Positions 33,798-42,733 of a DNA stretch of 64,000 bases are shown here, piece after piece; position 1 is the stretch's first letter, and each line of letters begins with the position of its first letter. A program made the position numbers and the translations under genes. The notes beneath the pieces are model-generated. The model did not search any database, was not told the DNA's origin, and was given only the letters and a program-made list of their open reading frames with translations. This DNA comes from Arthrobacter sp. U41 (GTDB taxonomy: Bacteria > Actinomycetota > Actinomycetes > Actinomycetales > Micrococcaceae): contig NZ_CP015733.1 of NCBI RefSeq assembly GCF_001750145.1, forward strand, positions 1 through 64,000. Reading direction: 5' to 3'.

Positions 33798-33996
33798 GGA
33801 TTCTAGGCGTCCGCTCCACCCCGTCTAGCCCCTCCTTCGTCGGGGCCTGCGGTGCAGGAAATGTCCCTCCGGCGCTCCTTCGTCGCTGATTTCCTCCGGG
33901 AATTTCCTGCACCTTGCCCTGCGGGTAGACAGGGCTCCGTCGGCCGCCGAGCAAGCGAGCTTGCCAGCAACCAAAAAACAACGGGGGGAGAGGGGA
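33798..33996 (+). promoter_or_regulatory. Conserved leader element, copy 2
   Basis: Second copy of the three-block element: GATTCTA with CCGCTCCACC; TTGCCCTGCGGGT with GGCTCCGTCGG; CCAGCAACCAAAAAACA with GGGGGGAGAGGGG. Local hairpins differ in sequence from copy 1 (CCCCTCCTTCGTCGGGG; a large GGAAAT/ATTTCC pairing), which suggests conserved structure rather than a recent duplication. It ends about 60 bases before the ParB-like ATG. Confidence 0.6.
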
Positions 33997-34056
33997 AGCT
34001 GGCCGGTCACCTGAGCCGCCCCACCCACCGAAATCCTCTGCAAAAGGAGCAACACC

Positions 34057-35400
34057 ATGAACACCACACCCACCCTCGAAATGCTCGACCCGGCCACCCT
34101 GACCGTGGACATCAACGTCCGCAAAGACGCCGCCCTGACCGCCGACTTCATCGCCAGCATCAAAGAGCACGGCGTGATGGAACCCGTCATCGCCCACCGC
34201 AAGGACGACGGCACGGTGCATGTCCTGATGGGACAGCGCCGCACCCGCGCCGCCGTGGAAGTCGGGCGCACCAGCATCCCGGTGATGATCATCGAGTCCC
34301 CCGAGGAAGCCGAACGGATCGTGACGCAGGTCGTGGAGAACATCCAGCGCGCCGAACTGACCGAAGCGGACGAGGCCGACGCCTACCACCAGCTGTCCCT
34401 GATCGGCGTTTCAGCCGCCGCGATCGCCAAGAAGACCGGGCGGACCAAGACCACCGTGGAAGGGGCGCTGAAAGCCAAGTCATCGACCGCCGGATCTGCC
34501 GCCCTGGGCAAGGGATACACCATTGATGAAGCGCTCATCATGGCCGACTTCGAAGGGGACCAGGACGCCACGGAGGAGCTGGAGTCCGTGATCGCGGACG
34601 AACCCGATCAGCTCCTGCACGTCGCGCAGATGCTCCGGGACCGCCGCGCCCGCGCCGCCGCCCTCGCCGCACTCATCGCCGAGCTGGAAGCTCAGGGCAA
34701 GACCGTCGTGGAGGACGCCGGGCACTACGCCAACGAAGAGAACCTGTACGTCTCGGCCGCGAAGCGGGCCGACGGGGAAGCAGCCACCGACGAGGACGCC
34801 AACGCCTACCTGATCAGCACCGACTACCGGGGCCAGCACAAAGCCAACCCCGTCATCACCGGCTGGAAGAACCTGGGCTTCACCCCGAAGTACGAACGCT
34901 ACGACGGCGGCACCCAGGCCCAGAAAGGCCCGATGACCGAGGAACAGAAAGCAGAGCGGAAAACCCTGATAGCCAATAACCGCGAGATGGAAAGTGCCAG
35001 CAAGGTCAGGCGTGAATTCGTGAAGACCCTGCTGTCGCGCAAGACCGCGCCGAAGGGCTGGCAGTACTTCACCGTCCACGCCATCACCCACGACCCCGAA
35101 ACCGCCAGCGGATACGACGGCAAGGTCGCCACCGAAATGATCGGAGCCAAGACAGGCGAGGACACCGACCGGTGGGGCTGGAACCCGTTGCGGGACCACA
35201 CCGCCAAAACCACCGCACGGCCCGAGTTCTCCCTCATCGCACTGATCTGCGCCGGGTATGAAAAGACCATCCAGAAAGACTCATGGCGGTCCGCCGAGAA
35301 GCGGCACTTCCACTACCTGAACCAGCTCACCGACTGGGGATACACGGCAAGTGCCGTGGAGAAAATCATCCTCGACAAGCACACCACCGCCACCGAGTAA
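34057..35400 (+). CDS. ParB-like nuclease-domain protein
   Basis: The 447-residue protein has an N-terminal ParB/Srx-type domain (about 8-105) with VLMGQRRTRAAVEVG and TQVVENIQRAELTEAD, the two conserved ParB boxes. A helix-turn-helix follows (about 108-145: GVSAAAIAKKTGRTKTTVEG). The remaining 300 residues are not the usual short ParB dimer domain and I do not recognise them. AAAAGGAG precedes the ATG. No parA is adjacent. It may act in plasmid maintenance or in the establishment of newly transferred DNA rather than classical partition. Confidence 0.8.
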   Translation: MNTTPTLEMLDPATLTVDINVRKDAALTADFIASIKEHGVMEPVIAHRKDDGTVHVLMGQRRTRAAVEVGRTSIPVMIIESPEEAERIVTQVVENIQRAELTEADEADAYHQLSLIGVSAAAIAKKTGRTKTTVEGALKAKSSTAGSAALGKGYTIDEALIMADFEGDQDATEELESVIADEPDQLLHVAQMLRDRRARAAALAALIAELEAQGKTVVEDAGHYANEENLYVSAAKRADGEAATDEDANAYLISTDYRGQHKANPVITGWKNLGFTPKYERYDGGTQAQKGPMTEEQKAERKTLIANNREMESASKVRREFVKTLLSRKTAPKGWQYFTVHAITHDPETASGYDGKVATEMIGAKTGEDTDRWGWNPLRDHTAKTTARPEFSLIALICAGYEKTIQKDSWRSAEKRHFHYLNQLTDWGYTASAVEKIILDKHTTATE

Positions 35401-35411
35401 CCGGACAGTGA

Positions 35412-35446
35412 GCCGGGCGGCTGTACCCCAGAGGCAGCCGCCCGGC
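35412..35446 (+). terminator. Hairpin terminator after the ParB-like gene
   Basis: GCCGGGCGGCTG (35412-35423) pairs perfectly with CAGCCGCCCGGC (35435-35446) over an 11-base loop, 12 bases beyond the stop codon. Confidence 0.75.
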
Positions 35447-35506
35447 CCACTCACCCCAGCAAGGGCCCCGAACCTCCCAGAGGTCGGGCGGTCCGCCGCC
35501 CAGGGC

Positions 35507-35805
35507 GAACTGGGCTGCTGCGGGGATCTCGGACAGCGGAATGAGTGGATTCTTCTACGCTGCCAAGGCTGGCTGTTGATAACCATAGTGGACTTCGTTG
35601 GGCCGGCGGTAACCGAGCGCGGAGTGACGGCGCCGGCTGTTGTAAAACCCCTCGATATAGCGAATGACGTCGCTCCGGGCTTGTGATTTAGTCGCGTAAA
35701 CGGTCCGATATACACGTTCGTTTTTCAGGGCAGAGAAGAACGATTCGGCCATGCTGTTGTCCCAGCACACGCCGGTGCGTCCCATCGAGGAGCGCATGCC
35801 CAGAC
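35507..35805 (-). pseudogene. IS3-type transposase C-terminal fragment, left copy
   Basis: Minus-strand frame encoding LGMRSSMGRTGVCWDNSMAE, FFSALKNERVYRTVYATKS and the C-terminal RRRHSALGYRRPNEVHYGYQ, ending at 35555. Its next upstream piece continues at 37078-37133 after the IS3 element at 35806-37077 is removed, with GAC duplicated. It is the inverted, essentially identical counterpart of 40608-40959. Confidence 0.85.
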
Positions 35806-35850
35806 TGAGGTGTGTCAAGGATGTGAGACAGCCGGGTAGTTTCTGGTCGG

Positions 35851-36774
35851 TTAAGCGGCCACGGTTTGTGGCTGGTTTTTTGTTTTGAAATTGGCCATCG
35901 CGGTGGCCGGCGGCAACCCGGCGTTATTGCTGTGCGGCCGCCAGCGGTTGTAAAACACCTCGATATAGCGCATGGTGGCCCGTCTGGCGTCCTGGCGGGT
36001 TGCGAAGCTGTGGTGATGGTAGAACTCGTTCTTCAGGGACGAGAACGCCGATTCGGCCACGGCATTATCCCAACAAACCCCAGTGGCTCCCATGGATTGC
36101 CGGACATTGTTCCCGGCGCACCATTTGCCCATTTCACGGGATGTATATTGCGTCCCTCTGTCGCTGTGGAAGATGGTGTTCGGCTCCAGATGTCCGCGGT
36201 CCCTGGCCATAGTCAAGGCGCCCGTAACCAGTGATGCACGCATGTGATCGGCCATCGCCCAGCCCACGATCATGCGGGTACACAGGTCAATGACGGTGGC
36301 CAGATACAGCCAGCCCTCATCCGTGCGCAGGTACGTGATGTCCCCAACGAGGCGGGTGCCTGGTGTGGCGGACGTGAAGTCACGCCCGATCAGATCCTCG
36401 AAACATTTATCCGGATCCGAGGGGATCGTGGTGCGTTTGAAGGCACGCATCCGCCGCGCTTGCCAGCCGTTCTCTGCCATGATCGCAGCGACGGTCCCCA
36501 ACGATACTTGGACGCCTTCGGCGGTGAGTTTGTCGTGGACCATGCGGTGACCGAAGATCCCCTCGGACGAATCAAACATCGACTTCACCTGCCCGGTCAG
36601 CTCAGCGTGCCGGGCAGCCGTCGGGGTTTCTTCGGCGTTCAGCCAGCGGTAGTACGAGGCCCTCGGAACATCCAGCTCCGCGCACATCCACGCGACTGGA
36701 AACTCTGCGCTCTTCGCCTGAACAAGCCGGTAGGAATCTTCTACCGTTGTTCTTTGGCGAAGAACGCTGAAACT
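35851..36774 (-). CDS. IS3-family transposase OrfB frame
   Basis: The frame is entered by a -1 slip in the run of seven A residues on the minus strand (36780-36774). It carries a complete DDE core: LVGDITYLRTDEGW, FHSDRGTQYTSREMG and DNAVAESAFSSLKNE, ending with FYNRWRPHSNNAGLPPATA. The N-terminal part has the HTH_21 region (MCAELDVPRASYYRWL). Confidence 0.88.
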   Translation of the reverse strand, partial: SFSVLRQRTTVEDSYRLVQAKSAEFPVAWMCAELDVPRASYYRWLNAEETPTAARHAELTGQVKSMFDSSEGIFGHRMVHDKLTAEGVQVSLGTVAAIMAENGWQARRMRAFKRTTIPSDPDKCFEDLIGRDFTSATPGTRLVGDITYLRTDEGWLYLATVIDLCTRMIVGWAMADHMRASLVTGALTMARDRGHLEPNTIFHSDRGTQYTSREMGKWCAGNNVRQSMGATGVCWDNAVAESAFSSLKNEFYHHHSFATRQDARRATMRYIEVFYNRWRPHSNNAGLPPATAMANFKTKNQPQTVAA

Positions 36775-37031
36775 TTTTTTAGGAAATCGTTCTCCCGTTC
36801 AAGTTCCCGCATTCTGGCCTCCATGGCCCAGAATTTCGCGGGATCAATGGGTTCGTCAGTTTTCATCGCGGTATCGGGGTGACCTTCTCGGTGGTAGCGG
36901 ACCCACCGGCGCAACGCGGTCACGGAGACCCCAAGTTCGGAGGCAACAGTCGCGATCGGACGGCCGGAAGTAATCACGAGATCTACAGCATCAGCCTTGA
37001 ACTCATCAGAAAACGTGGGACGGGAAGACAT
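36741..37031 (-). CDS. IS3-family transposase OrfA
   Basis: The 96-residue protein has a helix-turn-helix (FSDEFKADAVDLVITSGRPI, ATVASELGVSVTALRRWVR) and a leucine-zipper-like helix (AKFWAMEARMRELERENDFL) that ends at the slippery A run. Confidence 0.88.
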   Translation of the reverse strand: MSSRPTFSDEFKADAVDLVITSGRPIATVASELGVSVTALRRWVRYHREGHPDTAMKTDEPIDPAKFWAMEARMRELERENDFLKKVSAFFAKEQR

Positions 37032-37133
37032 GGGAACAATCCTTTCAAAGACTGTCTCACATCAGTAATACACCTCAGACCGGCCACCAGGGCCCTGAAA
37101 TCGGTCGAGGTATACACGCTGCCCCGATCGCTG

Positions 37134-37245
37134 TTAAGCCGAATTCGGCTTAACTCCGATTATGCCGAGAAAACCGTTAAGCCGAGGTTGCGGCTTCTGC
37201 CCTTGTGATTCCTGGGTCACTGACCCGTTCCTCGGCTTAATGTTT
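37134..37245. repeat. RIT left inverted repeat
   Basis: It pairs with 40496-40607. It contains the terminal palindrome TTAAGCCGAATTCGGCTTAA and an inner palindromic core GGGTCACTGACCC, likely recombinase binding sites. Confidence 0.85.
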
Positions 37246-37292
37246 CCGCCTAACCTGCCTTGTATCCATGCTCCTAGCAGAAGGACAAGGCA

Positions 37293-38495
37293 ATGGTTAC
37301 GACAGTCACGGCCATCGGAGATGTCGTTGTGGCCGCGTTGGAAGACGCCGGCTATATGCAGTCCACGATCGGCCAGGTTCGCAAGTCCATCAAATGGCTG
37401 GGTGTTCTGGCCAAGAAACAAGATGGCTTCTATACAAGCAAGCTGGGTGCGGAATTCGCCTCGATGACGACGAGCCCGCGGACCGGGCGGTACAGCGCCC
37501 AGCGCCATACCGATTACGGCCGCTTGGTGTGGTTATTTGACTCCTATGTGCTTACCGGCACCGTGGATCTTTCCATGAGGCCCCGGGGCAGGCAGAAGGA
37601 AAAGCCCAGCAGCCCGGAATTCTCCAAGCTACTGGTGTCGTGGTCCCAGGACATGGAGCAGCGTGGCCTCGCGCGTTCCACACAAGATTGTTTCGGCGGA
37701 TTGGCCTGCGAGTATCTGATCTTCTTGGAGGCTTGCGGGATTTCCTCGTGGGATGACGCCGACGGATCCAGTGTCCTGGCATTTCTCGAGTCTCTTCGAA
37801 GCCGGTGGGCTGATTCGAGCATGTGGTCGGCGGTGGCCAGTTTCCGCCCGTTCCTGAAATTCACATCCCGCACGGATCTGCTCGATGCATTGGCACTGGT
37901 CCGGGCGAGACGGCACCACGAGATTGTTGCCTTGCTCGATTCCGGAGTTGAAGGAGAAGTTGTTGACGCCTGCCGGCAAGGATTGGTGTCCTCACAGGAC
38001 GCGGCGATTGCGTTGCTCGCGTTGTCCACCGGTCTTCGTGCGTGCGATATCCGCGGCCTGCGGCTGGCGGACATCGACTGGCGGGGCGGCACGATCGGAA
38101 TCGTGCAACAAAAGACCGGCAACCCACTGACCCTGCCGTTACCGCCACTGATCCTGGCCAAGCTTGGGCACTACGTGCTTGACGAGCGGCCGGTCTCCGC
38201 CGAGGAGGAAGTCTTCTTGAGGCTGAAGGCTCCGCATGTTGCCTTGGCTGACCATGCGGCGATTTACGTGGTTGTCAACAAGGTCTTTCATGCTTCCGGG
38301 GTGGCGGATGTGAAGGTTGGAACGCGTGCCCTTCGCTACAACGCGGCGTCCAAGCTGTTGCAGGCAGGCACCGCGTTGCCGACGATCTCGGCGATCCTCG
38401 GCCATGCCCACAGTGACTCGACCAATGTGTATCTGAGCGCGGATACCGAGCGGTTGCGCTCATGCGTCCTTCCGCTGCCGGAAGGGGCAGTGTGA
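37293..38495 (+). CDS. RIT tyrosine recombinase A
   Basis: The 400-residue integrase/recombinase has an N-terminal SAM-like core-binding domain (about 90-200) and a C-terminal catalytic domain. LSTGLRACDIRGL carries the first Arg, RALRYNAASKLL the second-Arg box with Arg in place of the usual first His, LGHAHSDSTNVYLS the His and the catalytic Tyr. AAGGA precedes the ATG. Its stop overlaps the next start (TGATG). Confidence 0.9.
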   Translation: MVTTVTAIGDVVVAALEDAGYMQSTIGQVRKSIKWLGVLAKKQDGFYTSKLGAEFASMTTSPRTGRYSAQRHTDYGRLVWLFDSYVLTGTVDLSMRPRGRQKEKPSSPEFSKLLVSWSQDMEQRGLARSTQDCFGGLACEYLIFLEACGISSWDDADGSSVLAFLESLRSRWADSSMWSAVASFRPFLKFTSRTDLLDALALVRARRHHEIVALLDSGVEGEVVDACRQGLVSSQDAAIALLALSTGLRACDIRGLRLADIDWRGGTIGIVQQKTGNPLTLPLPPLILAKLGHYVLDERPVSAEEEVFLRLKAPHVALADHAAIYVVVNKVFHASGVADVKVGTRALRYNAASKLLQAGTALPTISAILGHAHSDSTNVYLSADTERLRSCVLPLPEGAV

Positions 38496-39454
38496 TGAGC
38501 ACGTATAAATTCACCAGCGTGTTCGCCCGGGAACTGACGCGGTATCTCGCCTTCAAACAGGGCATGGGCTGCTACGGCGATTCGCGCATCTGGTACTTGC
38601 GCAGTTTCGACACCTACTGCACGGAACACCAGGTGGCGTCTTTCGACCAGCAGGCCGTAGAAGGTTGGGTCATGTTCAAGAAGTCCTCCCAGCCGGGCTC
38701 CAGCCCGTCCTGGATGTCATACATCAGGGATTTCGGCCGTTGGATGCGGACCCACGACAACCCGGAAGCGTATGTGCTTGCCGAGTCCTGGAAGAGCGGC
38801 TTCTTCCGCTCCCAGCCCTACTTGTTGAGCCGCGAGGAAATCTCGTTGTTCTTCCAATCCGCTACCGAGCTGGAGACCACTTCGCCGTGGAAATGGCAGT
38901 CCGTCGCCTTTTTTGCGCTGATGCACTCGTGCGGGCTTCGGACCTGCGAAACCCGCAGGCTGCAACCCCGGGATGTTGACCTCGATAAAGGGGAGATCGA
39001 TGTCCTGTGGTCCAAGGCCAACAGGAGCCGGCGCCTGCCAATCACGGGCCAGGTCATCGATGTCCTCGCAGACTGCGACCGGACATCCCGCAAGAGGTTC
39101 GGGCAACAACGTCCCGGGTTCTTCGTCTCCTCGACCGCAGCCCCGGTATCACCGGCATCGATCGGGGTCACGTTTAACCGAATCTGGGACCAAGCCGGGT
39201 TGCCACGGGCAGTTGGTGGCAGACAGCCTCACCCCTACTCCTTCCGCCACCATTTCGCCTACGCCAACATCGAACGATGGATGGCCGAAGGCACCGACGT
39301 CAATGCGATGCTGCCCTACCTCGCCCGGTATATGGGGCATGCATCGCTGGACAGCACCTTCTACTACATCCACACATCACCGGACTTCATGGATGGCTAC
39401 GCAGCACTCACCCACGACGGCCCAGGCGTGTTCCCCGAGGTGGGATTCGAATGA
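38495..39454 (+). CDS. RIT tyrosine recombinase B
   Basis: The 319-residue tyrosine recombinase shows [13 protein letters not shown] (Arg), [14 protein letters not shown] (Arg with a shifted His) and [14 protein letters not shown] (His, Tyr). The ATG overlaps the stop of recombinase A, and its own stop overlaps the next start (ATGA), so all three are translated together. The ordered expression of all three is the RIT hallmark. Confidence 0.9.
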   Translation: MSTYKFTSVFARELTRYLAFKQGMGCYGDSRIWYLRSFDTYCTEHQVASFDQQAVEGWVMFKKSSQPGSSPSWMSYIRDFGRWMRTHDNPEAYVLAESWKSGFFRSQPYLLSREEISLFFQSATELETTSPWKWQSVAFFALMHSCGLRTCETRRLQPRDVDLDKGEIDVLWSKANRSRRLPITGQVIDVLADCDRTSRKRFGQQRPGFFVSSTAAPVSPASIGVTFNRIWDQAGLPRAVGGRQPHPYSFRHHFAYANIERWMAEGTDVNAMLPYLARYMGHASLDSTFYYIHTSPDFMDGYAALTHDGPGVFPEVGFE

Positions 39455-40491
39455 AACGCACAACCCACGAACCGGCACCTGATTTCTGGGGTTACGCACG
39501 GAACTACCTGCACGACTTCCTGCCCAACGTCAGGGAAATGGCGCCGCGCAGCATCGAGGCATACCGGATCAGTCTGGAAAGCTACCTCCATTACCTGGTC
39601 ACGGAGAAGCAGGTCCGCCGCCAGAACATCGGCTTTGATCACTTCGACCGGCAATTCCTCAAGGACTGGCTGGTATGGATGCGGCAAACCAAGAAATACC
39701 TGCCCGCAACCATCGGCCTGCGCCTGAGCGCCGTCAAGGCCTTCCTGAATTTCGCGTCCGCGGAAGACCTCACCCTGGTCGCTGTTTACCAGGCTGCCAA
39801 GAACATCAAGGCACCAACCACACCGCGCAAACCCATCGAATACCTCCAAGAGAACGAGACGGCAGCGATTCTCGCCGCCTACGACGGCAACGACGTGAAG
39901 TCACGCCGGAACCGCATGCTGCTCATCCTGCTCTACGACAGCGGTGCCCGCGTCGGCGAGATCACCGCGCTAACCATTGACGACCTGGCACTGACAAGAC
40001 CGGCCCACCTGACCCTCACGGGCAAACGGGATAAGAGCCGCGTCGTCCCCTTGGGCGAGAAGACCGTGGAACACCTGAAGGTCTATCTCGACGAGTTCCA
40101 CCCGCAACGCGCAAACCGGCCCGCGACGCGGCCCCTGTTTTATAGCTTCCACCGCGGTCAACCGATTGCCCCTTCCAGCGACACCGTTGCCGCGGTGCTC
40201 AAGAAAGCCGGGGACGTCGCCCGCGAATGGTGCCCTTCGGTCCCGGGCAATCTCCACTGCCACATGCTGCGGAAGACCAAGGCCATGGACCTCTATAAGC
40301 AAGGCATACCGTTGCCGATCATCATGCAGCTGCTCGGACACGAAAGCATGAGCACCACCTCGGCGTTCTACGCCTTCGCCACCCTCGACATGATGCGGGC
40401 AGCGATGAAAGCGGCCACCCCTGCAATCGGCGAAACGAGCACCGATGTGCTCAGCGACGATGAACTTCAACTGCTCTACTCACTGAAATAA
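39451..40491 (+). CDS. RIT tyrosine recombinase C
   Basis: The 346-residue protein has an N-terminal SAM-like domain (about 15-110) and a canonical catalytic domain: [13 protein letters not shown] (Arg), [11 protein letters not shown] (Lys region), [12 protein letters not shown] (H-x-L-R) and [16 protein letters not shown] (His, Tyr). It has the most complete active site of the three. It ends 5 bases before the right inverted repeat. Confidence 0.9.
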   Translation: MKRTTHEPAPDFWGYARNYLHDFLPNVREMAPRSIEAYRISLESYLHYLVTEKQVRRQNIGFDHFDRQFLKDWLVWMRQTKKYLPATIGLRLSAVKAFLNFASAEDLTLVAVYQAAKNIKAPTTPRKPIEYLQENETAAILAAYDGNDVKSRRNRMLLILLYDSGARVGEITALTIDDLALTRPAHLTLTGKRDKSRVVPLGEKTVEHLKVYLDEFHPQRANRPATRPLFYSFHRGQPIAPSSDTVAAVLKKAGDVAREWCPSVPGNLHCHMLRKTKAMDLYKQGIPLPIIMQLLGHESMSTTSAFYAFATLDMMRAAMKAATPAIGETSTDVLSDDELQLLYSLK

Positions 40492-40495
40492 CACC

Positions 40496-40607
40496 AAACA
40501 TTAAGCCGAGGAACGGGTCAGTGACCCAGGAATCACAAGAGCAGAAGCCGCAACCTCGGCTTAACGGTTTTCTCGGCATAATCGGAGTTAAGCCGAATTC
40601 GGCTTAA
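40496..40607. repeat. RIT right inverted repeat
   Basis: Inverted partner of 37134-37245. It ends with the same 20-bp palindrome, directly joined to transposase DNA at 40608. Confidence 0.85.
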
Positions 40608-40959
40608 CAGCGATCGGGGCAGCGTGTATACCTCGACCGATTTCAGGGCCCTGGTGGCCGGTCTGGGCATGCGCTCCTCGATGGGACGCACCGGCGTGTG
40701 CTGGGACAACAGCATGGCCGAATCGTTCTTCTCTGCCCTGAAAAACGAACGTGTATATCGGACCGTTTACGCGACTAAATCACAAGCCCGGAGCGACGTC
40801 ATTCGCTATATCGAGGGGTTTTACAACAGCCGGCGCCGTCACTCCGCGCTCGGTTACCGCCGGCCCAACGAAGTCCACTATGGTTATCAACAGCCAGCCT
40901 TGGCAGCGTAGAAGAATCCACTCATTCCGCTGTCCGAGATCCCCGCAGCAGCCCAGTTC
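40608..40959 (+). pseudogene. IS3-type transposase C-terminal fragment, right copy
   Basis: The frame resumes in the conserved SDRGS box (second catalytic Asp), continues YTSTDFRALVAGLGMRSSMG and SMAESFFSALKNERVYR to the stop at 40911, and then reaches the element's end near 40959, where identity with the left copy stops. No N-terminal part is found in the window. Confidence 0.85.
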
Positions 40960-41040
40960 TTGCCGGACGTGTTGTTGGTCCATCGTTTGATGGCCAACTC
41001 CACGGACTGACACAGATGTCTTTGCAGAGGGAACCCAGGC

Positions 41041-41072
41041 AGGGCCGGCACACTTTTATCTGTGCCGGCCCT
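41041..41072. terminator. Strong hairpin downstream of the ATPase gene
   Basis: AGGGCCGGCACA and TGTGCCGGCCCT (12 perfect pairs) enclose an 8-base loop. It lies about 50 bases beyond the stop of the leftward ATPase gene, a plausible terminator. Confidence 0.65.
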
Positions 41073-41120
41073 GCGCTTTAAGGGTGTCTAACCCTTTTAT
41101 CCGACGAGGTCTGGCGGCGT

Positions 41121-41695
41121 TTACGCCGCTTCGTCGATGTCTAGCGTCTCCTCCTTCGTCGTCGACGGGTCCGTCGACAGGCCCATCATCATTAGGTAGT
41201 GCCCTTCTTGGTTTTGTGCCTCGAAGATTCGGCGGAACACGCTCAGATTCGTCTCGATTGTTGTTGCTGTGGGTGAGTAGTCAAGGTCATCAAAAATCGC
41301 GTGTGAACCGGCATTTATCCAGGAGAACAAAGCGCGGCAGACGGCTTGATCCTCACCCTTAAACTTTTCTATTATCGAGGAGTTGTCTACACCACCGAGC
41401 ACATTGAAGTACGTTTCAAGGATCCTGCGCAGAATGTTTTGGAGACCCCCCACCGATGAGGATGGATCCTGCGATGACTGTTTGACCTCTGCCCACAACG
41501 AGGCGTAAGCAGTCTGAATCGGGTTTTTCGTATCCAGGGAAAACTCGCTCGGTTTGTCGCTCCGCTTCCGGACAATCCCGTACTGCCATCCGCTGTTCTT
41601 TTCGCCTCGGGCCTTATATGTGACTTCTTTGTGGAAGTACGCGTTGTGCGTCAGCAGGACCAGCTGCCGAACTCGGCCCTTGCCGCCGCGGAATC
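41121..41695 (-). pseudogene. AAA_13 ATPase (RloC/PrrC-like), C-terminal fragment
   Basis: The fragment begins RFRGGKGRVRQLVLLTHNAY, the end of an ABC-type ATPase head (the LTHN box), and continues with a helical domain. It contains RRILETYF, an R-x3-E pair, and 38 residues after the Glu a His in WINAGSH. In the tRNA anticodon nucleases PrrC and RloC the catalytic triad is R-x3-E plus a downstream His, so this region is a candidate nuclease domain. It is cut from its N-terminal part (43232-44941) by an IS3-family element. Confidence 0.65.
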
Positions 41696-41725
41696 TGTCA
41701 AGCCGATTGAGACACCGTGTTTTGG

Positions 41726-42733
41726 TTAGGCGTGTGCAGCGACCTCGCTTTGCTGTGGCTGGTTGATCCACGCAGCTGAGGGGCCTGCCGGCGGCAGTGG
41801 CGTTCTGCTGAAGCGGTGCGGGGTGGCGGTGTAGGCATTCTGCAGGACAGTGGCGCGGCGGGCGTGGATCGCCATGTAGGTGCCGTCAAAGACCGAGGCC
41901 GGGGTGTGGAGCCCGATCCCGGAATGGCGGTGTTCGAAATTGTAGTAAAGGAAAAAACCGTTGGCCCAGGCGATGGCGTCCTGGCGGGAACCGAACCGGC
42001 CGGGGTAGGTGTGGTGGTACTTCGTGGTCTTGAACGCCGCCTCGGAGTACGGGTTGTCGTTGGACACGCGGGGCCTGGAATGGGACCGGTCGATGCCAAG
42101 GTCGATCATCAGGTCGGCGACCGGTTTGGACGTCATGGACGTCCCCCGGTCGGCGTGGATGACCCCGGGCGTGCCGTGGATCATCACGGCATCGGCGATG
42201 AACTCCTTGGAGCCCAGCCCGGACTCGCGGGTGGTGATGTGCCAGTGCACGACGTAGCGGGAGAACAGGTCGATGATGACCATCAAATCGTAGTAGACGC
42301 CCCTGATCGGGCTGGGGAGTTTGGTGATGTCCCAGGACCAGACGTCGTTGGGTTGCGCCGCGACGAGTTCGGGTTTCTTCTTTGCCGGATGGGTGGCCTG
42401 GCGGCGGCGTTCACGCACCTGGCCGTGGCCGCGCAGGATGCGGTACATGCTTGATTCCGAGCACAGGTAGGTGCCCTGGTCCAGCAGGATCGCCCCGACC
42501 TGGGCCGGGGCCTTGTCGGCGAATTCCTCGCTGTTCAACCGGTCCAACACCTGTACGACCTCTTCATCGGTGAGCTTGTTTACCGGTGCCGGGCGCCGGG
42601 GTTTGGGTCCGTGTACCCTCGGGGCCAGAGAGCGGTAGTGTGTGGCCGGGGACCGTCCCGTGAGGGCACAGATGGCCCTTACGGGCAACAGCCCATCAAG
42701 TCCGACGAAGGCCCCGTCCACGGCGGCGCTCAC
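41726..42733 (-). CDS. IS3-family transposase OrfB
   Basis: The 335-residue frame carries a DDE core (VWSWDITKLPSP, VIHADRGTSMTS, NDNPYSEAAFKTTKY) and the YNFEHRHSGIGLHTPASV ending. It overlaps orfA by four bases. A GGGAAAA heptamer lies in orfA (minus strand, 42790-42784, codons GGA AAA), so a -1 slip is likely the real entry. Confidence 0.87.
   Translation of the reverse strand: MSAAVDGAFVGLDGLLPVRAICALTGRSPATHYRSLAPRVHGPKPRRPAPVNKLTDEEVVQVLDRLNSEEFADKAPAQVGAILLDQGTYLCSESSMYRILRGHGQVRERRRQATHPAKKKPELVAAQPNDVWSWDITKLPSPIRGVYYDLMVIIDLFSRYVVHWHITTRESGLGSKEFIADAVMIHGTPGVIHADRGTSMTSKPVADLMIDLGIDRSHSRPRVSNDNPYSEAAFKTTKYHHTYPGRFGSRQDAIAWANGFFLYYNFEHRHSGIGLHTPASVFDGTYMAIHARRATVLQNAYTATPHRFSRTPLPPAGPSAAWINQPQQSEVAAHA

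Larger units (their letters stand above)
35806..37077 (-). mobile_element. IS3-family element inside the left transposase fragment
   Basis: The 1272-bp element has inverted termini beginning TGAGGTGT and sharing ATGTGAGACAG, and is bounded by GAC (35803-35805) and GAC (37078-37080). It carries orfA and orfB on the minus strand. Excising it with one GAC restores the DNA found at 40608-40680 in inverted orientation, which proves the insertion point. Confidence 0.92.
37134..40607 (+). mobile_element. RIT (recombinase-in-trio) element
   Basis: Three adjacent, overlapping tyrosine-recombinase genes in one orientation lie between 112-bp inverted repeats (37134-37245 and 40496-40607, one mismatch seen). 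Each repeat starts with the 20-bp palindrome TTAAGCCGAATTCGGCTTAA, and further TTAAGCCGAGG motifs recur inside. This is the defining architecture of RIT elements. Both sides continue into the same IS3-transposase sequence in mirror orientation (CAGCGATCGGGGCAGC). Confidence 0.9.
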
